35,279 bases of DNA from Bifidobacterium breve. Lineage in GTDB: Bacteria; Actinomycetota; Acidimicrobiia; Acidimicrobiales; Ilumatobacteraceae. This document shows positions 24,906-32,146 of the stretch, piece by piece. Numbering within the stretch: the stretch's first letter is position 1; every line of letters begins with the position of its first letter. The stretch lies in the NCBI GenBank assembly GCA_945886445.1, contig CAMCZG010000014.1:1-35279 (forward strand), read 5' to 3'. The translations under genes were made by a program, and so were the position numbers. The notes below the pieces were generated by a model. That model ran no database searches. It was not told where the DNA came from and saw only the letters and a program-made list of their open reading frames with translations.

Positions 24906-26531
24906 ATGCAAGGACTCATGCAAAATACACCTCTGACTATTGTTCACCTTTTCGACCGCGCAGAAAAATACCACCGCAATAAAACGGTTATTACTGCAAC
25001 CCCGCGGGGGAAAGAGACTGTTACTTATGGCGACTGGGCGCAACGAACCCGCAAGTTGGGCGGAGTGCTCAATAATTTAGGTATTTCTGAAGCGGGTCGA
25101 GTCGCTACGTTTGCATGGAATTCGGCACGGCACTTGGAGTTGTACTTTGCTGCTCCATGTACGGGTCGCGTATTGCACACGTTAAATATTCGCCTCTTTC
25201 CCGAGCAGCTCACCTACATCGTGAACCATGCAGAAGACGAAGTGATTTTTTGCGATCAATCATTGCTCCCGCTTCTTGCTCCGCTTTTCCCGACCTTTCG
25301 TACCGTAAAGCATTTGGTGATTATGAACGATGCTCCAGGTGAAGTTCCGCAATGGCCTGGCGTACAAATACACGACTATGAGGAACTGCTCAGCAAAGCC
25401 TCGCCGGTGGAGTTTTTGGTAACAGACGAAAACCGCGCAGCGAGCATGTGCTACACGAGTGGTACAACAGGTAACCCGAAAGGCGTGGTGTACAGCCATC
25501 GCAGTACGTACCTACACACTTTTGGAGCAATGACGGTTGACAGTCTGGGGGCACGCGAGAGCGACATCATTTTGCCGGTCGTTCCGATGTTCCATGCCAA
25601 TGCGTGGGGCCTCGCACATGCTGCAGTTGCATCTGGCGCATCGCTCATCATGCCTGGTCCAGATCTTTCGGGTAAGGCCATTGCGCAACTCATCGTGGAA
25701 GAAAAAGTCACCGTGGCTGCGGGCGTACCAACTATTTGGATGGGGGTACTTCCCGAATTAAAAGGTCGCGACACTTCGTCGTTGCGCGCCATTCCTTGTG
25801 GTGGTTCTGCGGTGCCGAAAGCATTAAGTGAGGGGTATCGCGAGCAAACAGGGTTACCCATATTGCAAGCGTGGGGCATGACAGAAACAAGCCCCATTGC
25901 CTCCACATGCACGTTGAGTGCCGCCGACTTGTTGTTGCCCATCGACGAACAAGCAGAGTTGCGCACCACAGTGGGTCAAATTAACTTCGGCGTTGAGTGC
26001 CGTGTAGTGGAACCCGACACCATTAACCCGGTTGCGTGGGACGGTGAAACAAGTGGAGAGCTGCAATGTTCCGGCCCGTGGATTGCTGCGAACTATTACA
26101 ACGACGATCGTTCGGCGGAAAGCTTTACCTCCGACGGCTGGTTGCGTACAGGTGACGTTGCCACAATGGACGCCGATGGGCGAGTGCGACTGGTAGACCG
26201 CACGAAAGATCTTATTAAGAGCGGTGGAGAGTGGATCTCCTCGGTAGATGTTGAAAACGAACTCATGGCGCACCCGAAAATTAAAGAGGCTGCGGTAGTG
26301 GGTGTGCCTCACCCGCGGTGGTCAGAACGACCATTGGCATGCATTGTGGTGGAGCCCGGGCAGAGCCTCACCAAAGAAGAAGTGGTGGAGTTCCTAGTGC
26401 CTCGTTTGGCTAAGTGGCAACTGCCCGATGATGTGGTGTTCATTGACGAAGTGCCCAAGACCAGCGTGGGAAAGTTCTCGAAAAAGACGCTCCGTGACCG
26501 TTTTGCTACCTACGAATTGCCCACCATCTAA
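24906..26531 (+). CDS. Acyl-CoA ligase (AMP-binding, AlkK-like)
   Basis: A 541-residue adenylate-forming enzyme that activates a fatty acid to an acyl-CoA via an acyl-AMP. It shows the ATP loop YTSGTTGNPKGVVYSH, then GMTETSP, YYNDDRSAESF and WLRTGDVA, the hinge DRTKDLIKSGGEWISS, and the C-terminal lysine motif KTSVGKFSKKTLR. The start MQGLMQNTPLTI matches the MxGLMQxxPL opening of medium/long-chain AlkK-type ligases, which supports ATG 24906 over ATG 24888. A TACGCT box 6 nt upstream suggests a leaderless mRNA. It lies just before a TetR/diiron unit on the same strand. A shared role in lipid oxidation is inferred, not shown. Confidence 0.93.
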   Translation: MQGLMQNTPLTIVHLFDRAEKYHRNKTVITATPRGKETVTYGDWAQRTRKLGGVLNNLGISEAGRVATFAWNSARHLELYFAAPCTGRVLHTLNIRLFPEQLTYIVNHAEDEVIFCDQSLLPLLAPLFPTFRTVKHLVIMNDAPGEVPQWPGVQIHDYEELLSKASPVEFLVTDENRAASMCYTSGTTGNPKGVVYSHRSTYLHTFGAMTVDSLGARESDIILPVVPMFHANAWGLAHAAVASGASLIMPGPDLSGKAIAQLIVEEKVTVAAGVPTIWMGVLPELKGRDTSSLRAIPCGGSAVPKALSEGYREQTGLPILQAWGMTETSPIASTCTLSAADLLLPIDEQAELRTTVGQINFGVECRVVEPDTINPVAWDGETSGELQCSGPWIAANYYNDDRSAESFTSDGWLRTGDVATMDADGRVRLVDRTKDLIKSGGEWISSVDVENELMAHPKIKEAAVVGVPHPRWSERPLACIVVEPGQSLTKEEVVEFLVPRLAKWQLPDDVVFIDEVPKTSVGKFSKKTLRDRFATYELPTI

Positions 26532-26559
26532 AAAAACTGAGGTTTGTGTGACTTTTGTC

Positions 26560-26587
26560 TTGACAGTGAGACGCTTTTCGTTTTAGT
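26560..26587 (+). promoter_or_regulatory. Promoter of the TetR gene (perfect -35, TTTAGT -10)
   Basis: TTGACA at 26560-26565 is a perfect -35. Sixteen bp later TTTAGT (26582-26587) matches 4 of 6 bases of TATAAT. The GTG start at 26596 is 8 nt beyond, so the mRNA would be leaderless or nearly so. Confidence 0.65.
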
Positions 26588-26597
26588 GTCTCACTGT
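26563..26597 (+). promoter_or_regulatory. Inverted-repeat operator, probable TetR self-binding site
   Basis: Ten-base arms ACAGTGAGAC (26563-26572) and GTCTCACTGT (26588-26597) are perfect reverse complements separated by 15 bp. One arm overlaps the -35 box and the other covers the start site and GTG codon, so a bound dimer would block transcription. TetR-family self-repression is the common arrangement. Confidence 0.7.
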
Positions 26598-27162
26598 GAC
26601 TTCCGACGAAAAACGCGTTCTCGACGCAGCCATGGGCTGTGTGGAACGGTTTGGGTTTAGCAAGGTCACCATTGACGACATCACCACAGCTTCGGGTGTG
26701 TCACGCGCCACTATCTATCGCTTGTTCCCAGGTGGGCGAGAAGTTCTTTTTGAGTCAATGCGTCTGCGCGAATTGGAAGCCTTCTTTTCTCGTTTGCAAA
26801 GTGGCGTAGCGGGTTCACCCAATATTGAAGTACTCCTCACACGTTGCATCGTCTTTTCATCGCGTGAATTGAAAGACGACCAGCACCTTGCGGCGATGCT
26901 TGCCAGCGAACGAGGCGAAGCGCTTGCCAACCTCACGGTCGACGGTGTGCCGCGCATTATTCATGTAGCGACACAGTTCTTTGTGCCGATCGCTGAAGAA
27001 TTCGTATCGCATGAGACCGCAATTCAAATTGTCGATGTACTCGTTCGACTCGTCATTTCATACTTCCTTGCACCGAGTGCACGAGTTGACTTCACCAGCG
27101 AAGACAGTGTTCGCGCGTTCTTAGAATCTTTTAGTTTTCTTAATTATTTAGTACAGCAATAG
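26596..27162 (+). CDS. TetR-family transcriptional regulator
   Basis: A 188-residue one-component repressor. The N-terminal helix-turn-helix (residues about 8-52) reads VTIDDITTASGVSRATIYRLF, the TetR signature, followed by PGGREVLFESM. The rest is a helical ligand-binding and dimerisation domain without recognisable specificity. The GTG at 26596 is the likely start: a perfect -35 and a -10 box place transcription at or near this codon, and an inverted repeat spans the promoter. The stop is 10 bases before the diiron protein gene, which has its own binding site, so both should be one transcript. It probably controls itself and that gene. Confidence 0.93.
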   Translation: MTSDEKRVLDAAMGCVERFGFSKVTIDDITTASGVSRATIYRLFPGGREVLFESMRLRELEAFFSRLQSGVAGSPNIEVLLTRCIVFSSRELKDDQHLAAMLASERGEALANLTVDGVPRIIHVATQFFVPIAEEFVSHETAIQIVDVLVRLVISYFLAPSARVDFTSEDSVRAFLESFSFLNYLVQQ

Positions 27163-27172
27163 GAGAAATACC

Positions 27173-28300
27173 ATGACCGCAATCGAATCTCACAACGCAG
27201 ATATTTTGGGCCGCGCCGATGTCAATGACATCGAGGCCATCTTGGGCGTGACCAATACCGATGTCAACGAAATTACGCATATGGTGAAAAACAATGCCGA
27301 TACTTTGTTTTCTTGGGACTATTCGTTAGCTCGCCCGCAGCTGCGCAAGTTGTATGAAAAAGCAAAAGTGGGGCAGTGGAACGCCACAACCGACCTTCCA
27401 TGGGAAACACCTGTCGATATTGAAGGAACTATTGCAGCCGACCAAGCAGCAATTGGTCGTGGATTCGACATGAGCCTCTATGCCGATACTCCTGTGAAGA
27501 ATTGGGAGCAAAAAGAGTGGCTCGAATTTGGTGTACAGGCACGTAAGTGGAGCCTGTCGCAGTTCTTGCACGGCGAACAAGGTGCACTCATTTGCACAGC
27601 GAAAATTGTAGAAACAGTGCCCTGGTATGACGCCAAGTTGTATGCCAGCACGCAGGTAATGGACGAAGCGCGCCACGTAGAAGTGTTCGCTCGCTATCTC
27701 GATGAAAAGCTTGAAGGTGGCTATCAAATCAATGCACACTTGCGTGCTTTGCTCGACGACATCGTTACCGATAGCCGCTGGGACATGACCTATTTGGGCA
27801 TGCAAATTATGGTGGAGGGTCTTGCCCTTGCTGCATTTGGATACATGCATCAGCTCACGGGCGAGCCGTTGTTGAAGAAACTATTGCGCTATGTCATGAG
27901 CGACGAGGCTCGTCACGTTGCCTTTGGTGTGCTGTCGTTGCAAGAGGTGTATGCGCAAATGAGCGATGCTGAAATTAAAGAGCGTCAAATCTTTGCATTT
28001 GAGGCAAGCTTGCGCATGCGCGACCGTTTCTTGCAGCAAGAAGTGTGGGAGCGCATGGGCATTGACCCGCGTAAAATTATGCCAGTGGTACTCAATGACC
28101 CCACACGCATCTTCTTCCAGCAGATGTTGTTCTCGAAAATTGTTCCGAACTGTAAAAAGCTTGGCTTGCTCGACCGCAACGAATCATGGTTGCGTCGCCG
28201 GTTCGAAGAAATTGGCGTCATCCAGTTCGAAGACTTCGAAGATACGGGTGAAGAGTACATGGCCTTCGAAATTGGCAAAGACATCGCTACGCCTGCCTAA
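27173..28300 (+). CDS. Ferritin-like diiron protein with two Ex28DEARH motifs (putative oxygenase/oxidase)
   Basis: A 375-residue helical protein with two identical-style iron motifs: Glu135 followed after 28 residues by DEARH (Asp164 to His168), and Glu215 followed after 28 residues by DEARH (Asp244 to His248). The E-x28-37-DExRH pattern supplies the carboxylates and His of diiron oxygenases. Two such halves make one four-helix diiron site. Relatives include bacterial multicomponent monooxygenase subunits and R2-like or AurF-like proteins; I cannot say which. The ATG has AGGAGA about 7 nt upstream. It lies behind its TetR gene and an acyl-CoA ligase, so oxidation of an acyl substrate is a reasonable guess. 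No reductase partner gene is seen next to it. Confidence 0.82.
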   Translation: MTAIESHNADILGRADVNDIEAILGVTNTDVNEITHMVKNNADTLFSWDYSLARPQLRKLYEKAKVGQWNATTDLPWETPVDIEGTIAADQAAIGRGFDMSLYADTPVKNWEQKEWLEFGVQARKWSLSQFLHGEQGALICTAKIVETVPWYDAKLYASTQVMDEARHVEVFARYLDEKLEGGYQINAHLRALLDDIVTDSRWDMTYLGMQIMVEGLALAAFGYMHQLTGEPLLKKLLRYVMSDEARHVAFGVLSLQEVYAQMSDAEIKERQIFAFEASLRMRDRFLQQEVWERMGIDPRKIMPVVLNDPTRIFFQQMLFSKIVPNCKKLGLLDRNESWLRRRFEEIGVIQFEDFEDTGEEYMAFEIGKDIATPA

Positions 28301-28373
28301 AAGAGGGCTTAATCCTGCGAATTGGCTAATGAATGCACCGTTCGCGGTGTGAGGTCACTACTCTTGAAGCGTT

Positions 28374-28991
28374 ATGGCTCATCAATCTGACCCCTCATTT
28401 CGTGCCTTTCATGCTCTGCGCATTAAAGGCTTTGCCAAAGTCGACATGGTCGCCGATATCGCTGCAGTCAGCGAACAAGAAGCTGAAGCTCACCTTCAAG
28501 ACCTTTTGTCGCGCGAGTTGGCGCAGTTCCGCGAACAGCGTGCTTTGTGGCAAATTACCCCAGCCGGCAAAGAAGCTCACAAGGCAGCGCTTGCTGCCGA
28601 TACGCCAAGCGAAGTTGCTGGGGCCTTGAAGCCTTCCTACGAAGAGTTTCTGGTCATCAACGAGTCATTCAAGCAGTTGTGTGGTGACTGGCAGTTGAAA
28701 GACGGTGCACCAAATGACCACAGCGACTCTGCATACGACAAAGTTGTCGTTACCCGTTTGGTTGAAATGAATGTGAAGGCCGTGCCAGTAGTAGAAGCCC
28801 TTGGCGCCATCTTGGGCCGCCTCATGCCATACGTGCCTCGTTTGCACTCCACGTCGAAGCGTGTTGTTGGTGGCGAAAACAATATGTTCACCGGTGTGAT
28901 GTGTGGCAGTTACCACGACGTATGGATGGAACTTCACGAAGACCTCATTCTCACCCAAGGAATTGACCGCGCCGCAGAGGGGTCTTTCTAA
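28374..28991 (+). CDS. Uncharacterised protein with winged-helix-like N-terminus
   Basis: A 205-residue protein I do not recognise as a named family. Residues about 8-70 look like a winged helix of MarR type: FRAFHALRIKGFAKVDMVADI, then a second helix ending LLSREL, a strand, and WQITPAGKEAHKAAL. The remaining 130 residues are acidic and helical with NESFKQLCGDWQLKDG and a C-terminal MCGSYHDVWMELHEDL. Similar N-terminal modules accompany PEP/pyruvate-dikinase-type proteins in Actinobacteria, as far as I recall. The stop overlaps the dapA ATG by one base (TAATG), so it is translationally coupled to dapA. A TACTCT box lies 9 nt before the ATG. Confidence 0.6.
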   Translation: MAHQSDPSFRAFHALRIKGFAKVDMVADIAAVSEQEAEAHLQDLLSRELAQFREQRALWQITPAGKEAHKAALAADTPSEVAGALKPSYEEFLVINESFKQLCGDWQLKDGAPNDHSDSAYDKVVVTRLVEMNVKAVPVVEALGAILGRLMPYVPRLHSTSKRVVGGENNMFTGVMCGSYHDVWMELHEDLILTQGIDRAAEGSF

Positions 28992-29893
28992 TGACGCAAG
29001 TGCCGCACTTCGGGCGCGTACTTACTGCCATGATCACGCCGTTCACAGCTGATGGTGAGCTCGATGTCAATGAAGCAGTGAAGCTTGCGATGTGGCTTCA
29101 AGAGCAGGGCAACGATGGCCTTGTAGTAACAGGCACAACGGGTGAAGCATCCACTCTCACCGATGTTGAGAAAATTGCTTTATGGGAAGCGGTTGCGCAA
29201 GCAGTCACCATTCCCGTTATTGCAGGTAGTGCTTCAAATGACACTGCACACAGTGTGCATCTCACCAAGAAGGCCACCGAAGTTGGTGCTGCAGGCATTT
29301 TGGCAGTGGGTCCGTATTACAACCGACCACCGCAATCAGGTATTGCTGCACACATGGGGGCTATTGCCACAGCAACGCATTTGCCAGTGGTGTTGTACGA
29401 CATTCCAGTGCGCACGGGTCGCAAAATTGCCACTGCAAACTTGCTCACTTTGGCAAACGATTACAGCAATATTGTTGCCCTGAAAGATGCTGCTGGAAAC
29501 CCGGCAGAAACTGCATCGGTCATTGCGCAAGCACCCAAGGGTTTTCAGGTGTACAGCGGCGATGACGGGCTCACACTTCCGTTGTTGTCGGTTGGGGCAA
29601 TGGGGGTCGTTGGTGTTGCTACACACTGGTCGGCTCCCGAGCATCAGCTCATGATGAAAGCTTTCTTTGCGGGCAATATGGCGGAAGCACAACGTGTGAA
29701 TGCTCTGCTGCTCGAAAGCTTCGCCTTTGAAACCGGAGATGAATCTCCGAACCCACTACCGAGCAAAGAGATGATGAAGTTGCACGGGTTTGCTGTGGGC
29801 AATGCACGCCTGCCGATGGGCCCAGCAGCATCGTGGGTAGCCGAGCGTGCGGCAGTGGTGAAGAAAAATCTTGAAGCGACGCGCAGCCGTTGA
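28991..29893 (+). CDS. dapA: 4-hydroxy-tetrahydrodipicolinate synthase
   Basis: A 300-residue TIM-barrel aldolase that condenses pyruvate and aspartate semialdehyde, the first committed step to diaminopimelate and lysine. It has TGTTGEASTLTDVEK, YYNRPPQSG, a Tyr in VVLYDIPVRTG near residue 135, and the Schiff-base Lys near residue 165 in IVALKDAAG. The ATG overlaps the previous stop by one base, and its own TGA overlaps the TTG start of RNase J. The dapA-rnj-ftsK order is a familiar actinobacterial arrangement. The pathway partner dapB is nearby but in another unit. Confidence 0.96.
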   Translation: MTQVPHFGRVLTAMITPFTADGELDVNEAVKLAMWLQEQGNDGLVVTGTTGEASTLTDVEKIALWEAVAQAVTIPVIAGSASNDTAHSVHLTKKATEVGAAGILAVGPYYNRPPQSGIAAHMGAIATATHLPVVLYDIPVRTGRKIATANLLTLANDYSNIVALKDAAGNPAETASVIAQAPKGFQVYSGDDGLTLPLLSVGAMGVVGVATHWSAPEHQLMMKAFFAGNMAEAQRVNALLLESFAFETGDESPNPLPSKEMMKLHGFAVGNARLPMGPAASWVAERAAVVKKNLEATRSR

Positions 29894-31572
29894 GTACGAA
29901 TGCATCTGTGAGCACATCAAACGTACGTATTTATTTTCTCGGTGGCCTGGGCGAAATTGGTCGTAACTGCATGGCAGTGGAGCAAGACAATGAAGTTTTG
30001 CTCATCGACTGTGGTCTTATGTTTCCTGACCCAGACATGCATGGAATCGACCTCGTGCTTCCCGACTTCACGTGGTTGCGCGAAAATGCCGAGCGCATTG
30101 TGGGTTGTGTGGCAACACATGGTCATGAAGACCACGTAGGTGGGTTGCAGTTCTTGTTGCGCGAAATGTCGTTTCCGTTGTACGGGTCGGCAGTAACTCT
30201 GGGTCTTGCGCGAAATCGCATTGAAGAAGCAGGGCTCTTAGGAAAGACGACGCTCAATGTTGTGCGCGACGGTGAAATTCGCCGCATTGGCCCTTTTGAC
30301 GTTGAGTTCATTCCCGTTACGCACTCTGTACCGCATGCACACGCCATTGCTTTGCACACCGCACAAGGTGTTGTGCTTCACTCAGGAGACTTCAAGCTCG
30401 ACCTCACTCCAGTAGATGGTCGTCGTACCGACCTTGCTCGCTTGGGTTCGTTGGCACACAACGGCGGCATTCGTTTGCTCATGGCCGACAGCACCAACGC
30501 CGAGGAAAAAGGCCATGCACCAAGCGAGAGCGAAGTTGGCAAGGTGTTGCGCGCATTGTTCGCCGAGAACCGCACCAAGCGCATTATCACCGCAAGTTTT
30601 GCCAGCCATATTCATCGTGTTCAACAAATTGCAGAAGCAGCTATTGCCAGCGGGCGAGTGGTGGCAACCATGGGCAGGTCAATGCAAAACAATGTGCGCA
30701 TGGCACGCGATTTGGGCTTGTTGAACATTCCCGATAAAGCCCTTATTGACATTGCGAAGATCAATGATTATGCGCCAGAAAAGGTCTGCATTATTTCAAC
30801 GGGTTCACAAGGCGAACCAATGGCGGCTTTGTCACTATTGGCACGCGGTGAGAACAAGTGGATCAAAGTGGGCGAAGACGACGTCGTCATTTTGTCGAGT
30901 CACCCCATTCCGGGAAATGAAATGCATGTAGGACGGGTTATTGATGGCTTGCTGCGTTCTGGAGCAGAAGTAGTTCACTCTGGCATCGTCGACGTGCATG
31001 CAACAGGGCACGCACAAGCTGATGATTTGAAGACGTACATGAATGTCACTCAGCCCGAATGGTTTATTCCTATTCACGGCGAATTCCGCCACATGATGGC
31101 AAATGCCAAGTTGGCCCGAACAATGGGTGTTCACCCGCGCAACGTGGTGATGTGTGAAGACGGTGTGGTGGTGGAACTTTCCGCTGAAGGCGTCAAACAC
31201 GTAGGCCGTATTCCCGCAGGCTATTTATATGTCGATGGCGTGGTGGGCGATGTGGGTCAAGGCGTGTTGCGCGACAGAAAGGTTCTTGCTGAAGAAGGCG
31301 TCGTAGTTGTTGTTGTCACCATCGACATCGAATCGGGTGTCGTCATAACTGGCCCAGAAATTATTACTCGCGGTTGGGTGTATGCCCCAGAGGCAGAAGA
31401 TCTTCTTGACGAAGCCTGCGACACGGTTGCTCGGGCAGTAGAGCAGGCTCTGCGTGATGGTGGCCGCGATGTTGTTGCTCTCGAACAAGTAGTACGAAAA
31501 GCCACGGGCAAGTTTGTTGCGGCACGAACCAAACGTAAACCCATGATTGTTCCTGTGGTGATGGAAACCTAA
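29890..31572 (+). CDS. rnj: Ribonuclease J
   Basis: A 560-residue metallo-beta-lactamase/beta-CASP nuclease with endo- and 5'-3' exoribonuclease activity in mRNA decay and rRNA maturation. The zinc motif THGHEDHVGG holds His77, His79, Asp81 and His82; LHSGDFKLD supplies a later ligand; the beta-CASP part includes TASFASHIHRVQQ and ISTGSQGEP. A C-terminal domain follows. The TTG at 29890 overlaps the dapA stop (TTGA), consistent with coupling; GTG 29908 would shorten it by 6 residues and fits the family equally well. With pnp in the same window, two main RNA-decay enzymes are neighbours. Confidence 0.96.
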   Translation: MSTNASVSTSNVRIYFLGGLGEIGRNCMAVEQDNEVLLIDCGLMFPDPDMHGIDLVLPDFTWLRENAERIVGCVATHGHEDHVGGLQFLLREMSFPLYGSAVTLGLARNRIEEAGLLGKTTLNVVRDGEIRRIGPFDVEFIPVTHSVPHAHAIALHTAQGVVLHSGDFKLDLTPVDGRRTDLARLGSLAHNGGIRLLMADSTNAEEKGHAPSESEVGKVLRALFAENRTKRIITASFASHIHRVQQIAEAAIASGRVVATMGRSMQNNVRMARDLGLLNIPDKALIDIAKINDYAPEKVCIISTGSQGEPMAALSLLARGENKWIKVGEDDVVILSSHPIPGNEMHVGRVIDGLLRSGAEVVHSGIVDVHATGHAQADDLKTYMNVTQPEWFIPIHGEFRHMMANAKLARTMGVHPRNVVMCEDGVVVELSAEGVKHVGRIPAGYLYVDGVVGDVGQGVLRDRKVLAEEGVVVVVVTIDIESGVVITGPEIITRGWVYAPEAEDLLDEACDTVARAVEQALRDGGRDVVALEQVVRKATGKFVAARTKRKPMIVPVVMET

Positions 31573-31577
31573 GACAC

Positions 31578-32084
31578 ATGTTGAAGTCAAAAAATCTTTT
31601 GTTAGTCATTGCTCTGGCGGTAGTTGTGTTGCCTGGGTGCGGAAGCAGCAAAGAAGCACTCTCGGTGACTGATATTGATAACGCGGTAGCAGCCGTTGGC
31701 AAGGTTTTGGGTAAGACCCCTGAGTTCTATGAAATCAATGCCACGCCAACTTTGGTAAATCTTTTTGCCGCCGACGGCAAGGGAAACGCCATCAACTTTG
31801 TTTTTGAAAAAGGAAAATTGGCGCAAGAGACCTCGGTAGCCCCAGCGGAGGGCGAGAGTTTCTCCGCTTCAGGAATGGCCTTTAATTCAAAAGTCTTCAC
31901 ACGTGTGCAAAAGGAGCTGCCCGATTCCATCTTGAGGGCCTTCAGCATCATTGGCGACAGCCCCACAGGCGGTGTTCAGTATCGTGTGGTTCTGCAGTCA
32001 GACATGGGCGGTCAGCTTGCTGTTTTTGTTGACCCCACAGGAAAAATCCTCGGAACCGATGTAATGAGCGGGCTCGGCGCCTAA
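31578..32084 (+). CDS. Small lipoprotein, unknown function
   Basis: A 168-residue protein with a lipoprotein signal: basic MLKSK, a hydrophobic run, and a lipobox ending LPGC with Cys21. It should be lipid-anchored on the outer face of the membrane after processing by Lgt and signal peptidase II. The mature part is mixed alpha/beta with no motif I recognise (for example NFVFEKGKLAQET and a closing DPTGKILGTDVMSG). It starts 5 bases after the RNase J stop, so it belongs to the same transcript, and it precedes ftsK by 62 bases. Confidence 0.7.
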   Translation: MLKSKNLLLVIALAVVVLPGCGSSKEALSVTDIDNAVAAVGKVLGKTPEFYEINATPTLVNLFAADGKGNAINFVFEKGKLAQETSVAPAEGESFSASGMAFNSKVFTRVQKELPDSILRAFSIIGDSPTGGVQYRVVLQSDMGGQLAVFVDPTGKILGTDVMSGLGA

Positions 32085-32134
32085 AAACTCCTGCGAACAG
32101 GGTGAGAGTCCCCGATGAGGCAAGACCCCATTGG

Positions 32135-32140
32135 TACCGT
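32135..32140 (+). promoter_or_regulatory. Candidate -10 box for leaderless ftsK
   Basis: TACCGT is followed by exactly 6 nt and then the ATG at 32147. No ribosome binding site is evident; the -35 region is not recognisable. Confidence 0.45.
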
Positions 32141-32146
32141 AGAAAC

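Noticed and set aside
28336-28349. Hairpin CACCG/CGGTG with a TTCG loop after the diiron gene
   Set aside because: The stem is only 5 bp, the loop-closing pair is G-C rather than the stable C-G form, and no T-run follows, so a terminator call is not supported.
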